A DNA stretch of 10,133 nt. Source: an uncultured Clostridia bacterium (lineage in GTDB: Bacteria > Bacillota > Clostridia > Christensenellales > Aristaeellaceae). The notes under the pieces are model-generated. The model was given only the letters and a program-made list of their open reading frames with translations. It was not told where the DNA came from and made no database searches. Where the stretch lies: positions 1-10,133 of the forward strand of contig CALGYL010000137.1 in assembly GCA_937934775.1 (NCBI GenBank), given 5' to 3'. Shown here in pieces: positions 1 to 6,912 of this stretch. Position 1 is the stretch's first letter; every line of letters begins with the position of its first letter. The position numbers were made by a program, and so were the translations under genes.

Positions 1-363
1 GCGGTGGCGCTGAAACAGCTCGTAGAATTGGTCGTCGATCCGGTAGACAGGGTTCAAAACGCTCATCGCGGCCTGGGGCACATAGGAAATCTGATCCCAC
101 CAGGCTTTTGGGATTTCGCCGCTTGCCAGCGTCCGCTCCCCGCTGTTTTTCCGGGTTTTCAGCAGCACGCGGCCGCCGGACAGTTCCAGCGGAAAGCGCA
201 CGATGTCGTACATCAATTTCAAAAGCGTGGATTTTCCGCAGCCCGACTCCCCGGCGATGCCGAAGATTTCGTCGTCCAAAATATCGAAGGTGACGTGGTT
301 GACCGCCTGCACCGGGCCGGTGATGGTCCGGTACTGGCCGGACACGTCCTCAAGACGCATCAT
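1..363 (-). CDS. ABC importer ATP-binding protein, DppD/OppD type (5' part only)
   Basis: ATPase subunit of a peptide/nickel/oligosaccharide-type importer, hydrolysing ATP at the cytoplasmic face to power the two permeases encoded just upstream. Translating the minus strand from ATG at 363 gives 121 residues with no stop before the window edge. A Walker A motif GESGCGKST lies at residues 38-46. The Q-loop region YVPQAAMSVLNP is at 94-105 with Gln97, and the 'P-x-A/S-L-N-P' pattern is characteristic of the DppD/OppD branch. The signature motif, Walker B and the C-terminal OppD extension lie outside the window. The start is one of two consecutive ATGs (363 or 360), preceded by a GAGGGGG-like site inside the end of the permease gene. 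Only one base separates it from the permease stop codon, implying translational coupling. Its true length cannot be seen, and a second ATPase (DppF type) is expected beyond the edge. Confidence 0.93.
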   Translation of the reverse strand, partial: MMRLEDVSGQYRTITGPVQAVNHVTFDILDDEIFGIAGESGCGKSTLLKLMYDIVRFPLELSGGRVLLKTRKNSGERTLASGEIPKAWWDQISYVPQAAMSVLNPVYRIDDQFYELFQRHR

Positions 364-364
364 A

Positions 365-1225
365 CTACCGCCCCCTCTTCGCCGCCGTGTAATCGTTGTA
401 GCCGGTATAGGTCAGGAACAGCCCGATGAACAGAAGGGCCGTCGCCACGACCGGCGATCCGATCCACAGCCACTGCTTGAGCATGATGGCCTGGTACTGC
501 CGCGCCCAGTAGATCATGTTGCCCAGGGTGGGCGTGGTGGTGGACGACAGGCCCAGCACCGCCAGCGCCGCCTCCGCGCCGATGGCCACCAGAATGGTAT
601 TGACGAAGTTGGCCATCGACCAGCTGAGCACGTGGGGCAGAATCTCCACCGCGATGATCTTGAGCCGGCCCTCGCCGGCGAAGTGGGCGGTGTTGATGAA
701 ATCCCGCTCCCGGAGCGTCAGCGCCATGGACCGCGCCTGCCGGGCGGGCCACGGCCAGTTGAACAGAATCAGGATCAGCGCGATGGCGTAGATCGACGCG
801 CGGCCCTTCAAGACCGAGCCCATCAAAATCAGAATGGGCAGAGACGGAATGGAAATGATGGAATCGCAGAGGAACATGATTCCCCGGTCAATGGGACCGC
901 CCATAAACCCGGCGAACAGGCCCGTCATGACGCCGATCGCGGTGGCGAAGAAGGCCACCAGGATGCCCAGGATCATCGACATGTGGATGGAACTGATGAG
1001 CAGCCAGAAGATGTCCTGCCCCTGCTTGTTGGTGCCGAACAGGTGCTCCCAGCTGGGTTTCATATTTTTCCTGAAGACGCTCAGTCCCATCACGTTGTCC
1101 GGGCAGAACAGGTACACCACAAAGCCCAGAATGACAAACAGCGTCACGATCACAAGGCCGATTTTCAGGCGCAGGTTCATGCTCCGCCAGACCTGGCGGA
1201 AGTTTGCTTTATACTGGGTATTCAA
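365..1225 (-). CDS. ABC importer permease, DppC/OppC type
   Basis: Second inner-membrane permease of the importer, 286 residues, normal for the family. It has an N-terminal membrane segment at about 22-40 and a short extracytoplasmic stretch ending in HLFGTNKQGQDIFWLL (61-76), the usual OppC 'H-x-x-G-T-D-x-x-G-R-D' landmark with Asn for Asp and Gln for Arg. Several further membrane helices follow. The EAA-like coupling loop FINTAHFAGEGRLKIIAVEILPH is at about 176-198, and GAEAALAVLGL at 216-226 matches the conserved helix after it. The start is a TTG at 1225, chosen because AAGGGGG lies 8 bases upstream; ATG at residue 16 (position 1180) is the alternative but has a poorer site. The gene begins 37 bases after permease B stops and ends one base before the ATPase start. 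Family assignment is sure; substrate is not. Confidence 0.93.
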   Translation of the reverse strand: MNTQYKANFRQVWRSMNLRLKIGLVIVTLFVILGFVVYLFCPDNVMGLSVFRKNMKPSWEHLFGTNKQGQDIFWLLISSIHMSMILGILVAFFATAIGVMTGLFAGFMGGPIDRGIMFLCDSIISIPSLPILILMGSVLKGRASIYAIALILILFNWPWPARQARSMALTLRERDFINTAHFAGEGRLKIIAVEILPHVLSWSMANFVNTILVAIGAEAALAVLGLSSTTTPTLGNMIYWARQYQAIMLKQWLWIGSPVVATALLFIGLFLTYTGYNDYTAAKRGR

Positions 1226-1262
1226 CGTCCAGTCCCCCTTTTCGTTTGATCAAACCCGCTGG

Positions 1263-2258
1263 CTATTTATAGCGGATCCTGGGGTCCAGGAACGGATAGA
1301 TCAGGTCGATGATCAGGGTTGCGGTGGCCACGGCGACGATCGAAATGGTGATCAGGCCGATCAGCAGGTTGTAGTCCGCGTTGTAGATGGCGGTGGAAAT
1401 CAACTGGCCGACGCCCGGGTAGTCGAAGATGATCTCGCACATCAGCGAGCCGGAAAACAGTCCGCCGATCTGCAGCGCCAGCGCCGTCACCTGGGAGAGG
1501 ATGGAATTGCGGAACACGTAGCGGTAGCCGATGGTCGCCTCGCTCAGCCCCTTCAGCCGCCCGTAGCCGACGAAGTCCTCCTCCGCCACGCTCGCCGACA
1601 GCGATTTCATGCTGATGATCCACCAGCCGGTACCCACCAGCATCAGGGAAATCGCGGGCATAAAGGAGTTGTACACGACGCTCTTAAGCCAGTCAAAGGT
1701 CAGCGAGAACCGGGGCATCGACGGGATCAGCGGGAAAAAGCGGTAGATGTAGGCAAAGAGGATCATGATCACCAGGGCCATGATGAAATATGGGATCGGG
1801 TAGACGCACATGCTGATGGTTTCCAGCAGCTTGGAGTACCACGCGTTTTTCTTAAACCCCGCCAGAAGGCCGATGGCGTTGCCGATGATCCAGGAAATCA
1901 AGGTCGTCGTAAGCAGCAGCCCCACCGTGTAGGGAAGCGCCTGCCCGATCAGGGCGGAAACCGCCGTGGGATAACTGGACATGGACGGCCCGAAGTCCAG
2001 CGTGATCATGCGGCCCATGGTTTGGACATACTGCTCCAGCATCGTGCCCTCGAGCCCGTACTGCTTCATCAGCGATTCGCGGATGGCCTGAACGGCGTCC
2101 GGCGTCAGGGTCGAACCCATCGTGACGATCTTGCCGATCATCGTCTCGATCGGGTCGGAAGGCAGCATCCGCTGGATGAAGAACACGATCGTAATGCCCA
2201 CCAGGATCGTGAGCAGCCACAGCCCGACGCGGGTCAGGATGAATTTCCAGAGTTTCAC
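1263..2258 (-). CDS. ABC importer permease, DppB/OppB type
   Basis: First inner-membrane permease of the importer, 331 residues, typical family length. An N-terminal helix lies at about 9-29, followed by the extracytoplasmic MLPSDPIETM region that matches the OppB 'P-G-D-P' landmark. There are about five further helices and a C-terminal half with the EAA-like coupling loop (GYGRLKGLSEATIGYRYVFRNS). The late motifs IFDYPGVGQL and a terminal LDPRIRYK are highly typical of DppB/OppB. The start is a GTG at 2258, selected because AAGGAGG sits seven bases upstream and the protein then begins with a positively charged residue followed by the first helix. It lies 101 bases downstream of the binding-protein gene, the gap being occupied by a strong hairpin. 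It should form a heterodimeric channel with the DppC-type protein. Confidence 0.94.
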   Translation of the reverse strand: MKLWKFILTRVGLWLLTILVGITIVFFIQRMLPSDPIETMIGKIVTMGSTLTPDAVQAIRESLMKQYGLEGTMLEQYVQTMGRMITLDFGPSMSSYPTAVSALIGQALPYTVGLLLTTTLISWIIGNAIGLLAGFKKNAWYSKLLETISMCVYPIPYFIMALVIMILFAYIYRFFPLIPSMPRFSLTFDWLKSVVYNSFMPAISLMLVGTGWWIISMKSLSASVAEEDFVGYGRLKGLSEATIGYRYVFRNSILSQVTALALQIGGLFSGSLMCEIIFDYPGVGQLISTAIYNADYNLLIGLITISIVAVATATLIIDLIYPFLDPRIRYK

Positions 2259-2359
2259 TCGTCTGCCTCCTTCGCTGGGCGGCGTTTCGCGGCCCGGTTG
2301 GCGGGTTTTTGGGTTCCCGCCAACCGGGTCCGCCGCCTTAACGGGGCTGAGTTACCGGA
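2259..2359 (-). promoter_or_regulatory. intercistronic hairpin between binding protein and permease
   Basis: In the 101-base gap the arms 2293-2305 and 2316-2328 form a perfect 13-bp, GC-rich inverted repeat (CCCGGTTGGCGGG and its complement) around a 10-base loop. GGCGG and CCGCC blocks outside could extend it with bulges. In the direction of transcription (minus) no T-run follows, so it does not look like a full intrinsic terminator. Known hairpins at this position in importer operons, such as malE-malF, protect the upstream binding-protein mRNA and lower expression of the permeases; the same role here is inferred. Confidence 0.75.
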
Positions 2360-4252
2360 TTACTTGCCGGTCGCCTTGAACTCGTTCATGATGTAGCGGA
2401 AGTTGCTCCACCACCACCAGGGGCCGTTGTAGGGGTTGGCGGAATCCGGGTAGTTGGTCCAGTAGTAGTTGTCGGTGGGCACCAGCTTCGAGGTACCGAA
2501 CATTGGGATCCATGCGCACTCGTCGGCCAGCGTCTTGAGGATCTCAACGCCCAGCTCATGCACCTTGGGATCGGAGGTGGGCAGCTTGCCCAGCTCTTCC
2601 ACAAGGCCGTCCACCTTCTTGGAGGTGTAGCGGGTCTGGTTGGCGGAAGCGGCCTGGCCGTTGTCCACCACGTACTTGCTGTGCCAGCCGATCACCTGGC
2701 TGTACAGATCGTCCAGCACGCCGCAGGACGGCCAGTAGGAGCCGGCGGTGAAGTTGCCGGTGGGCCAGTTGGTCCAGAAGGTGGAGCTTTCACAGGCCTG
2801 CACGGTCACGTCGAAGCCGAACGCGCGCCACTGATCGGCCACCGCGTAGGCCAGGCGCTCGGACTGTACTTCGTAGCCCGACGGGGCCAGGATTTCAAAG
2901 GACAGCTTTTTGCCGTCGTAAGTCCACATATTGTCGGCGTCGCGGCTGAGGCCGGCGGCCTTGAGGAGTTCTTCGGCCTTGGCCGCGTCATGCTTCCACC
3001 AGCCTATGCCGAACAGCTCGACCAGCTGGTCCTCGGTCATGCCTTCGATGGCGGAGATGCCCTGGTCCTTCAGCGCGTCGTACAGCTTGAGGGCGAAGTC
3101 CTTGTCAAAGGGCTGATAGCCGTCGTCCCAGGTGTAGCTGATCAGCCAGTCGCGCATGGGCTTGAAGTAGGCGTTGCTGAGGAAGGTCGTGGGCGGCATG
3201 CACAGCGGGGAGACGCGCATCTGGCCGTTGAAGGTATCCAGCGAGGCCTGCACGATGTCCAGGCTCAGCGCCATCGCCCAGCGGACCTTGGCATTGTCGA
3301 ACGGGGCCACCTTGTTGTTGAACACGATGCCGCGCTCGCAGGGATCGTCAAAGCAGCCGTAGGGGTAATCGGGCAGCCAGCACTTGACGTCCGGATTGGT
3401 GGACTGTACGACTTCCCAGGCTTCGGGGGTGATGTCGCACAGGATGTCCACTTCGTTGTTGTTGATGGCCATGACCTTCTTCTCTTCGGTGCCGAAGGAG
3501 GTGAACAGCACATACTTGGCCTCGGGCGTCTTACCGGTCACGGCGAAAACGTCGCTCTTGTCGGCGTCGGCGCGCTTCTCATACAGGAACCAGTAGCCGT
3601 TGGGATCGCGGTCCTTGAGGACGTAGGGCCCCAGGGACAGCGGGTTGGTGTACATGTCGGTCGCCAGGTCGTGGCTCTCGAAGTAGTGCTTGGGCATGGG
3701 GTAGAAGAAGTTGCCCCACACCAGCGCCGCAAACTGCTGCTCGATCTTCGGATCGGGCGTGACCAGATCGATCTGCAGTTCGTAATCACTGAGCAGCGTC
3801 GCCTTGCTCACCAGGGTGGCCATGCGGGCGCCGGAGGAGATGGCGTCCTTCTTCTCGATCAGGGTGTTGATGGTGAAGACCACGTCGTCCGCGGTGAAGG
3901 GTACGCCGTCGCTCCAGTTGATGCCCTGGCGGATCTTGATCTTGTAGCTGGAGAAGTCTTTGTCCAGCGCCTCCGGCATGCCGTCGGCCAGGTCGCCGAA
4001 CACTTCGCCGGTGATGGTGTTGACTTCCCACAGATGGGCGTACACCAACTGGTGCAAGCCGTTGTTGACGTTGGTGCCGGTCAGGTAGACGTTGTTCTGC
4101 GTCGCGTTGGGCACCTGGCCGTCGAGACTCTCAACGACGAGCGTCTCGCTCCTGGGCGTGCCTGCGACCGTCTTCACATCGTCGGCCAGTGCGGGTACCG
4201 CCGCGGCGGCGAGCATCATCAGGGCCAGAAGCAGCGCGAGTCCCTTTCTCAT
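2360..4252 (-). CDS. ABC importer extracellular solute-binding protein, family 5 (SBP_bac_5)
   Basis: Captures the substrate outside the membrane and hands it to the permeases. It has 630 residues, somewhat longer than the usual 500-600. The signal peptide has a short basic start, a hydrophobic core at about 4-20 and a probable signal peptidase I cleavage after ALA (21-23). There is no lipobox cysteine, unusual for a Gram-positive binding protein. The family-5 signature is at about 103-130 (YKIKIRQGINWSDGVPFTADDV, in part). The C-terminus contains NPYNGPWWWWSNFR with Trp612-615. This resembles, from memory, Trp-rich ends of thermotogal oligosaccharide-binding members, so carbohydrate is a real alternative to peptide. 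The start is ATG at 4252 with an ideal AAAGGAGG eight bases upstream, the best site of the operon. It is first in the operon, behind a sigma-A promoter and repeat boxes, just downstream of an AraC-family gene. Confidence 0.93.
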   Translation of the reverse strand: MRKGLALLLALMMLAAAAVPALADDVKTVAGTPRSETLVVESLDGQVPNATQNNVYLTGTNVNNGLHQLVYAHLWEVNTITGEVFGDLADGMPEALDKDFSSYKIKIRQGINWSDGVPFTADDVVFTINTLIEKKDAISSGARMATLVSKATLLSDYELQIDLVTPDPKIEQQFAALVWGNFFYPMPKHYFESHDLATDMYTNPLSLGPYVLKDRDPNGYWFLYEKRADADKSDVFAVTGKTPEAKYVLFTSFGTEEKKVMAINNNEVDILCDITPEAWEVVQSTNPDVKCWLPDYPYGCFDDPCERGIVFNNKVAPFDNAKVRWAMALSLDIVQASLDTFNGQMRVSPLCMPPTTFLSNAYFKPMRDWLISYTWDDGYQPFDKDFALKLYDALKDQGISAIEGMTEDQLVELFGIGWWKHDAAKAEELLKAAGLSRDADNMWTYDGKKLSFEILAPSGYEVQSERLAYAVADQWRAFGFDVTVQACESSTFWTNWPTGNFTAGSYWPSCGVLDDLYSQVIGWHSKYVVDNGQAASANQTRYTSKKVDGLVEELGKLPTSDPKVHELGVEILKTLADECAWIPMFGTSKLVPTDNYYWTNYPDSANPYNGPWWWWSNFRYIMNEFKATGK

Positions 4253-4303
4253 GAAAAGACCTCCTTTTATTGTGCGGCATCATTGCCACACGTCGCTGTA
4301 TAC

Positions 4304-4332
4304 ATTATGACAGGCGTTCATCGGCCCAACAA
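4304..4332 (-). promoter_or_regulatory. sigma-A promoter for the importer operon
   Basis: On the minus strand TTGTTG (4332-4327) and CATAAT (4309-4304) are separated by exactly 17 bases. The -10 is preceded by TG plus one base, an extended -10. The -10 matches consensus at 5 of 6 positions, the -35 only at 3 of 6, fitting a promoter that needs an activator. It leaves an untranslated leader of about 45 bases before the binding-protein ATG. Confidence 0.7.
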
Positions 4333-4387
4333 TATCGTTTTTTGTGGTTTGACACCTGGATTTTGCGCACTTAATCAACCAGAAATC

Positions 4388-4437
4388 AATTGTAGGCACA
4401 ATTTCCGGCAATACGCTTCATTGGAATTGCACAATTT
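4388..4437 (-). promoter_or_regulatory. paired repeat boxes, candidate AraC-regulator operator
   Basis: Upstream of the importer promoter the nine bases AAATTGTGC occur twice on the minus strand (4404-4396 and 4437-4429), 33 bases apart, about three helical turns. Each also sits in an AATTG...CAATT inverted arrangement (4388-4403 with a 6-base spacer and 4425-4436 with a 2-base spacer). AraC-family proteins commonly bind direct repeats on one face of the helix, and the regulator gene ends right here. They lie roughly 100 and 130 bases upstream of the inferred transcription start, rather far for a simple activator. The assignment is inference. Confidence 0.45.
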
Positions 4438-5394
4438 TCACATGTCATCGCCTAACGGTCCGTCAACATTCTCCGCGTCCTCGTCCGGCGCGGACAGCGC
4501 CTCCTCCCCATCCCGGAAGCGCATCTCCTCCTCTTCCGGCACGGCTTGAAACTCCTTGCGGAACTGCATCGGCGACATGTTTTTGAATTTCCTGAACTGC
4601 GCGAAGAAGCGCGACTGGCTGGTGTAGCCCACCATGTTGACGATGTCGCAGATGGGGTACTGCGTGTTGATCAGAAGGCGTGTTGCCTCGCTGATGCGCA
4701 GATCAATCATGTAGTTGTGGGGCGATACGCCCATCTTTTCCTTGAAAATGTGGGAGAGATGATAATAGCTGATGTGCAGTTGATTGGCCACGTCGGTCAT
4801 GGAGATGTCTCGCATGTAGTTTTCGGCGATGTAGCGCTGCACCTGCTGGACGGTGGAGGAAGGGTCGTTTTTCTGGATCTCGCCGTGCTCCGCGTCGATA
4901 ATGCGCAGAACCAGCAGAATCACGCTCTGCAAAAGGTTCTGGCAGATCTGCTCATAGCCCACGTTCTTGCGCACGCATTCGTCGACCATCATGCCCAGGC
5001 AGTTCTGGAAAAACCGGGCGTAGGCGCCGGTGGAAAAGACGGGCGCGATCTCCTCCGGCAGGATACAGCCCTCCGGCAGACCGCAAACCTCCAGATCGCT
5101 GAAGCGGATCGAGAAATAGCAGGTATTCCTGGGCGCGCGCACGGCGCGCTCCCGGTGAAATACGCCGGGGTTGTACAAAACCAGGTCCTGCGCGCCCGCC
5201 TGGTAACGGATGCCCTCGATATCCAGCTCATATTCGCCGTCCAGGAAGTAGAGCATTTCAACGCTGTCATTGTGCGCATGGGGAATTACGGGCAGCTCGC
5301 GGGGATCCGAGCACATCCCGACGCATCGAAGGATCGGGTTGTGCAGGATCCGCATCACCTGTCCGGAAAAATCCACCACGTGCAGATTGGCCAT
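4438..5394 (-). CDS. AraC-family transcriptional regulator with cupin sensor domain
   Basis: DNA-binding regulator, 318 residues from ATG at 5394. The N-terminal cupin-like ligand domain spans about 35-105 (HAHNDSVEMLYFLDGEYELDI, then GVFHR at 78-82). The C-terminal double helix-turn-helix spans about 182-283, with the first helix-turn-helix in ISMTDVANQLHISYYHLSHIF and the second in ICDIVNMVGYTSQSRFFAQF, followed by the usual NMSPMQFRK. A strongly acidic tail of about 35 residues follows (EEEE at 287-290, DEDAE later), beyond the normal family end. Eight cysteines (24, 28, 92, 104, 110, 132, 140, 151) all lie outside the DNA-binding domain. An extension to TTG at 5484 would overlap the upstream gene and is less likely. 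GGAGGG lies about 14 bases before the chosen ATG, longer than ideal. It sits 55 bases after the redox gene and 185 before the importer operon, which it probably regulates. Confidence 0.9.
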   Translation of the reverse strand: MANLHVVDFSGQVMRILHNPILRCVGMCSDPRELPVIPHAHNDSVEMLYFLDGEYELDIEGIRYQAGAQDLVLYNPGVFHRERAVRAPRNTCYFSIRFSDLEVCGLPEGCILPEEIAPVFSTGAYARFFQNCLGMMVDECVRKNVGYEQICQNLLQSVILLVLRIIDAEHGEIQKNDPSSTVQQVQRYIAENYMRDISMTDVANQLHISYYHLSHIFKEKMGVSPHNYMIDLRISEATRLLINTQYPICDIVNMVGYTSQSRFFAQFRKFKNMSPMQFRKEFQAVPEEEEMRFRDGEEALSAPDEDAENVDGPLGDDM

Positions 5395-5449
5395 ACCTTG
5401 CGTTGATCCCTCCAGACCCAACCGGGCAACCGCAGGCGTTCGCGCGAAG

Positions 5450-6604
5450 CTATGCAGTCCAGACGTAGACCAGCGCCGCCACAAAAAACAGCGCCGTAAT
5501 CCATTTGATCAGCGGCATGCGCCGCCGGACGAATTCTGAAACGGTGAGAAGCGCCTGCCCCCGCGCGACGGCAAAGCAGACCGCGGCCGACGGCGCGAGG
5601 AACATCAGGCAGTAGCCGACCAGCATCGGGAAGAAGGTGCTCAGGTCACGCCCGGACTGGATCGCGGTCAAAAGCGCCGCCAGGTACACCTGTCCGGCGC
5701 ACAAAAATTCGCCCGCGGCCACCAGTACGCCCAGCGCGGCGACCACCATGATCATCGGACCGAAGGGCTTCTCCAGCACGTGACGGATGCGCGCCTGCAA
5801 TCCCCGCCGGACAGGCGCGGGCAGCTGGTTTTTGATCTCGCCGTAGCGCTCCCGCCGGGCCATCCAGGCATCCCGGAGGTTGATAAGGATCAGGACCGCC
5901 GACAGCGCGGTCAGCGCGATCTTCGCGGCCAGGGGCAGCCACGCGGGGTTCCACGCCTGAAACGCACCCAGAAACAACGTACCGATCAGAAGGTAGGTGA
6001 CGAATTTCGCGCCAAGAAATACCACCGCGCAGCGGGCCGCCTTGGCGCGCAGGTTAAAAAGCACCGTGAGAAGCAGTAGGAGCATCGAGAGCGCGCAGGG
6101 GTTCAGCCCGCCCACGAAACCCGCGGCCAACATGGACCCCCAGTTCAGCGCCGGCGCCGCGCCCTCGCCCAGCACCTCGGGCGTATCAAGCGCCGCGCCC
6201 GCGGGCAGGCCCTCGGACAGGAAGCGCCGGATCGCGTCCTCGCTCGCGTAGTATCCGTCCCCGGCCAGCACCATCGGCGCGGTCCGGTCGGTGTCCGGAA
6301 CCCGGAAGGCTTCAAACAACTTCATCGCGCGGCCCGAATCCGCTGTCAGGTTGACCCGTTCGACCGTGACCCGGGAGGAAAACGCCTCGCCGTCCGCCGT
6401 CACCTGAACATCCTCCGGCATTTCGTCGATCAGGCCGGACACCGCGTGGCAGCTCTCGCAGGCGGTGATATAGAGATAGTACATCCTGCTGGGGCGCGCC
6501 TCCGACGCCGCCGCAAGACAAATCGCCAAAAGAAGAAGCGCCGCGATCGTCGCGCGCCGAATCGCGGGTGAAAAGCCCTTCAAACGGTCAAAGGGTACGC
6601 GCAT
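5450..6604 (-). CDS. membrane thiol-redox protein: thioredoxin/glutaredoxin-like domain fused to CcdA/DsbD-type domain
   Basis: Probably carries electrons across the membrane to thiols outside. From ATG at 6604 it has 384 residues. A basic start and hydrophobic segment (about 18-34) export the N-terminal domain. That domain has YLYITACESCH with Cys49/Cys52 and a later TAPMVLAG with a candidate cis-Pro110, as in thioredoxin folds. A CcdA-like six-helix-type membrane region begins at about 156 with GGLNPCALSM (Cys170), and its second half carries EFLCAGQVY (Cys302). These are the paired cysteines expected for CcdA/DsbD. CESCH also fits the haem-binding CxxCH pattern, but the fold context favours a redox-active pair. 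The start was chosen because GAGGAG lies nine bases upstream; an in-frame TTG at 6640 is weaker. It has its own promoter with a palindrome in the spacer and may be co-transcribed with the AraC-family gene 55 bases downstream. Confidence 0.85.
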   Translation of the reverse strand: MRVPFDRLKGFSPAIRRATIAALLLLAICLAAASEARPSRMYYLYITACESCHAVSGLIDEMPEDVQVTADGEAFSSRVTVERVNLTADSGRAMKLFEAFRVPDTDRTAPMVLAGDGYYASEDAIRRFLSEGLPAGAALDTPEVLGEGAAPALNWGSMLAAGFVGGLNPCALSMLLLLLTVLFNLRAKAARCAVVFLGAKFVTYLLIGTLFLGAFQAWNPAWLPLAAKIALTALSAVLILINLRDAWMARRERYGEIKNQLPAPVRRGLQARIRHVLEKPFGPMIMVVAALGVLVAAGEFLCAGQVYLAALLTAIQSGRDLSTFFPMLVGYCLMFLAPSAAVCFAVARGQALLTVSEFVRRRMPLIKWITALFFVAALVYVWTA

Positions 6605-6700
6605 GCGCCGCATCTCCTCTGGTATCGCCTCAATATGCAAATGAAACCGACCCGCGTGGCAGCCCCTCTGATCCCTCCGGGCGCAGGTGACAGTATTTGG

Positions 6701-6729
6701 AGTATAGCATAATTCACCGGGTGAATCAA
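6701..6729 (-). promoter_or_regulatory. sigma-A promoter with palindromic operator for the redox gene
   Basis: On the minus strand TTGATT (6729-6724) and TATACT (6706-6701) are spaced by 17 bases, with TG one base before the -10 (extended -10). Positions 6712-6726 form a perfect 7-bp inverted repeat with one central base, ATTCACC-G-GGTGAAT on the plus strand. It fills most of the spacer and touches the -35. A protein bound there would block RNA polymerase, so a repressor site is the natural reading. The transcript leader would be about 90 bases. Confidence 0.75.
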
Positions 6730-6877
6730 TCGGCGGAAGAGGCGCCCGAAAAGATTACGAAACTCCGTTCAAAGGTTCCGGCTTGCACGGGCTAAAGGAC
6801 GGAGCGCCGGTTCCGGGCGGCGGAGCGCGCCCTGCGGGGTTCATTAAATTCCGTAAGCCTTCCGCGTCCCAAACAGG

Positions 6878-6906
6878 TTGCCGTCCAACCAAAAATGTAT
6901 TATAAT
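6878..6906 (+). promoter_or_regulatory. sigma-A promoter for the secreted-protein gene
   Basis: TTGCCG (6878-6883) and a perfect TATAAT (6901-6906) are separated by exactly 17 bases. Transcription should start near 6913, leaving a leader of about 180 bases before the ATG at 7093, unusually long for this window. Confidence 0.75.
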
Positions 6907-6912
6907 GTTAAC

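Noticed and set aside
834..2396. 520-codon and neighbouring plus-strand open frames (203-1249, 834-2396)
   Set aside because: Shadows of the two permease genes; rich in His, Gln, Asp and Arg without recognisable motifs.
2558..4549. 663-codon open frame on the plus strand
   Set aside because: Antisense shadow of the solute-binding protein gene, with no domain, no ribosome site and shadow-type composition.
5395..5484. N-terminal extension of the AraC-type regulator to 5484
   Set aside because: The start would be TTG, overlapping the end of the upstream gene, and the added residues do not look like a cupin domain.
6730..6877. Possible small gene between the divergent promoters
   Set aside because: Only frames under 30 codons, Pro/Gly-rich, with no ribosome site.
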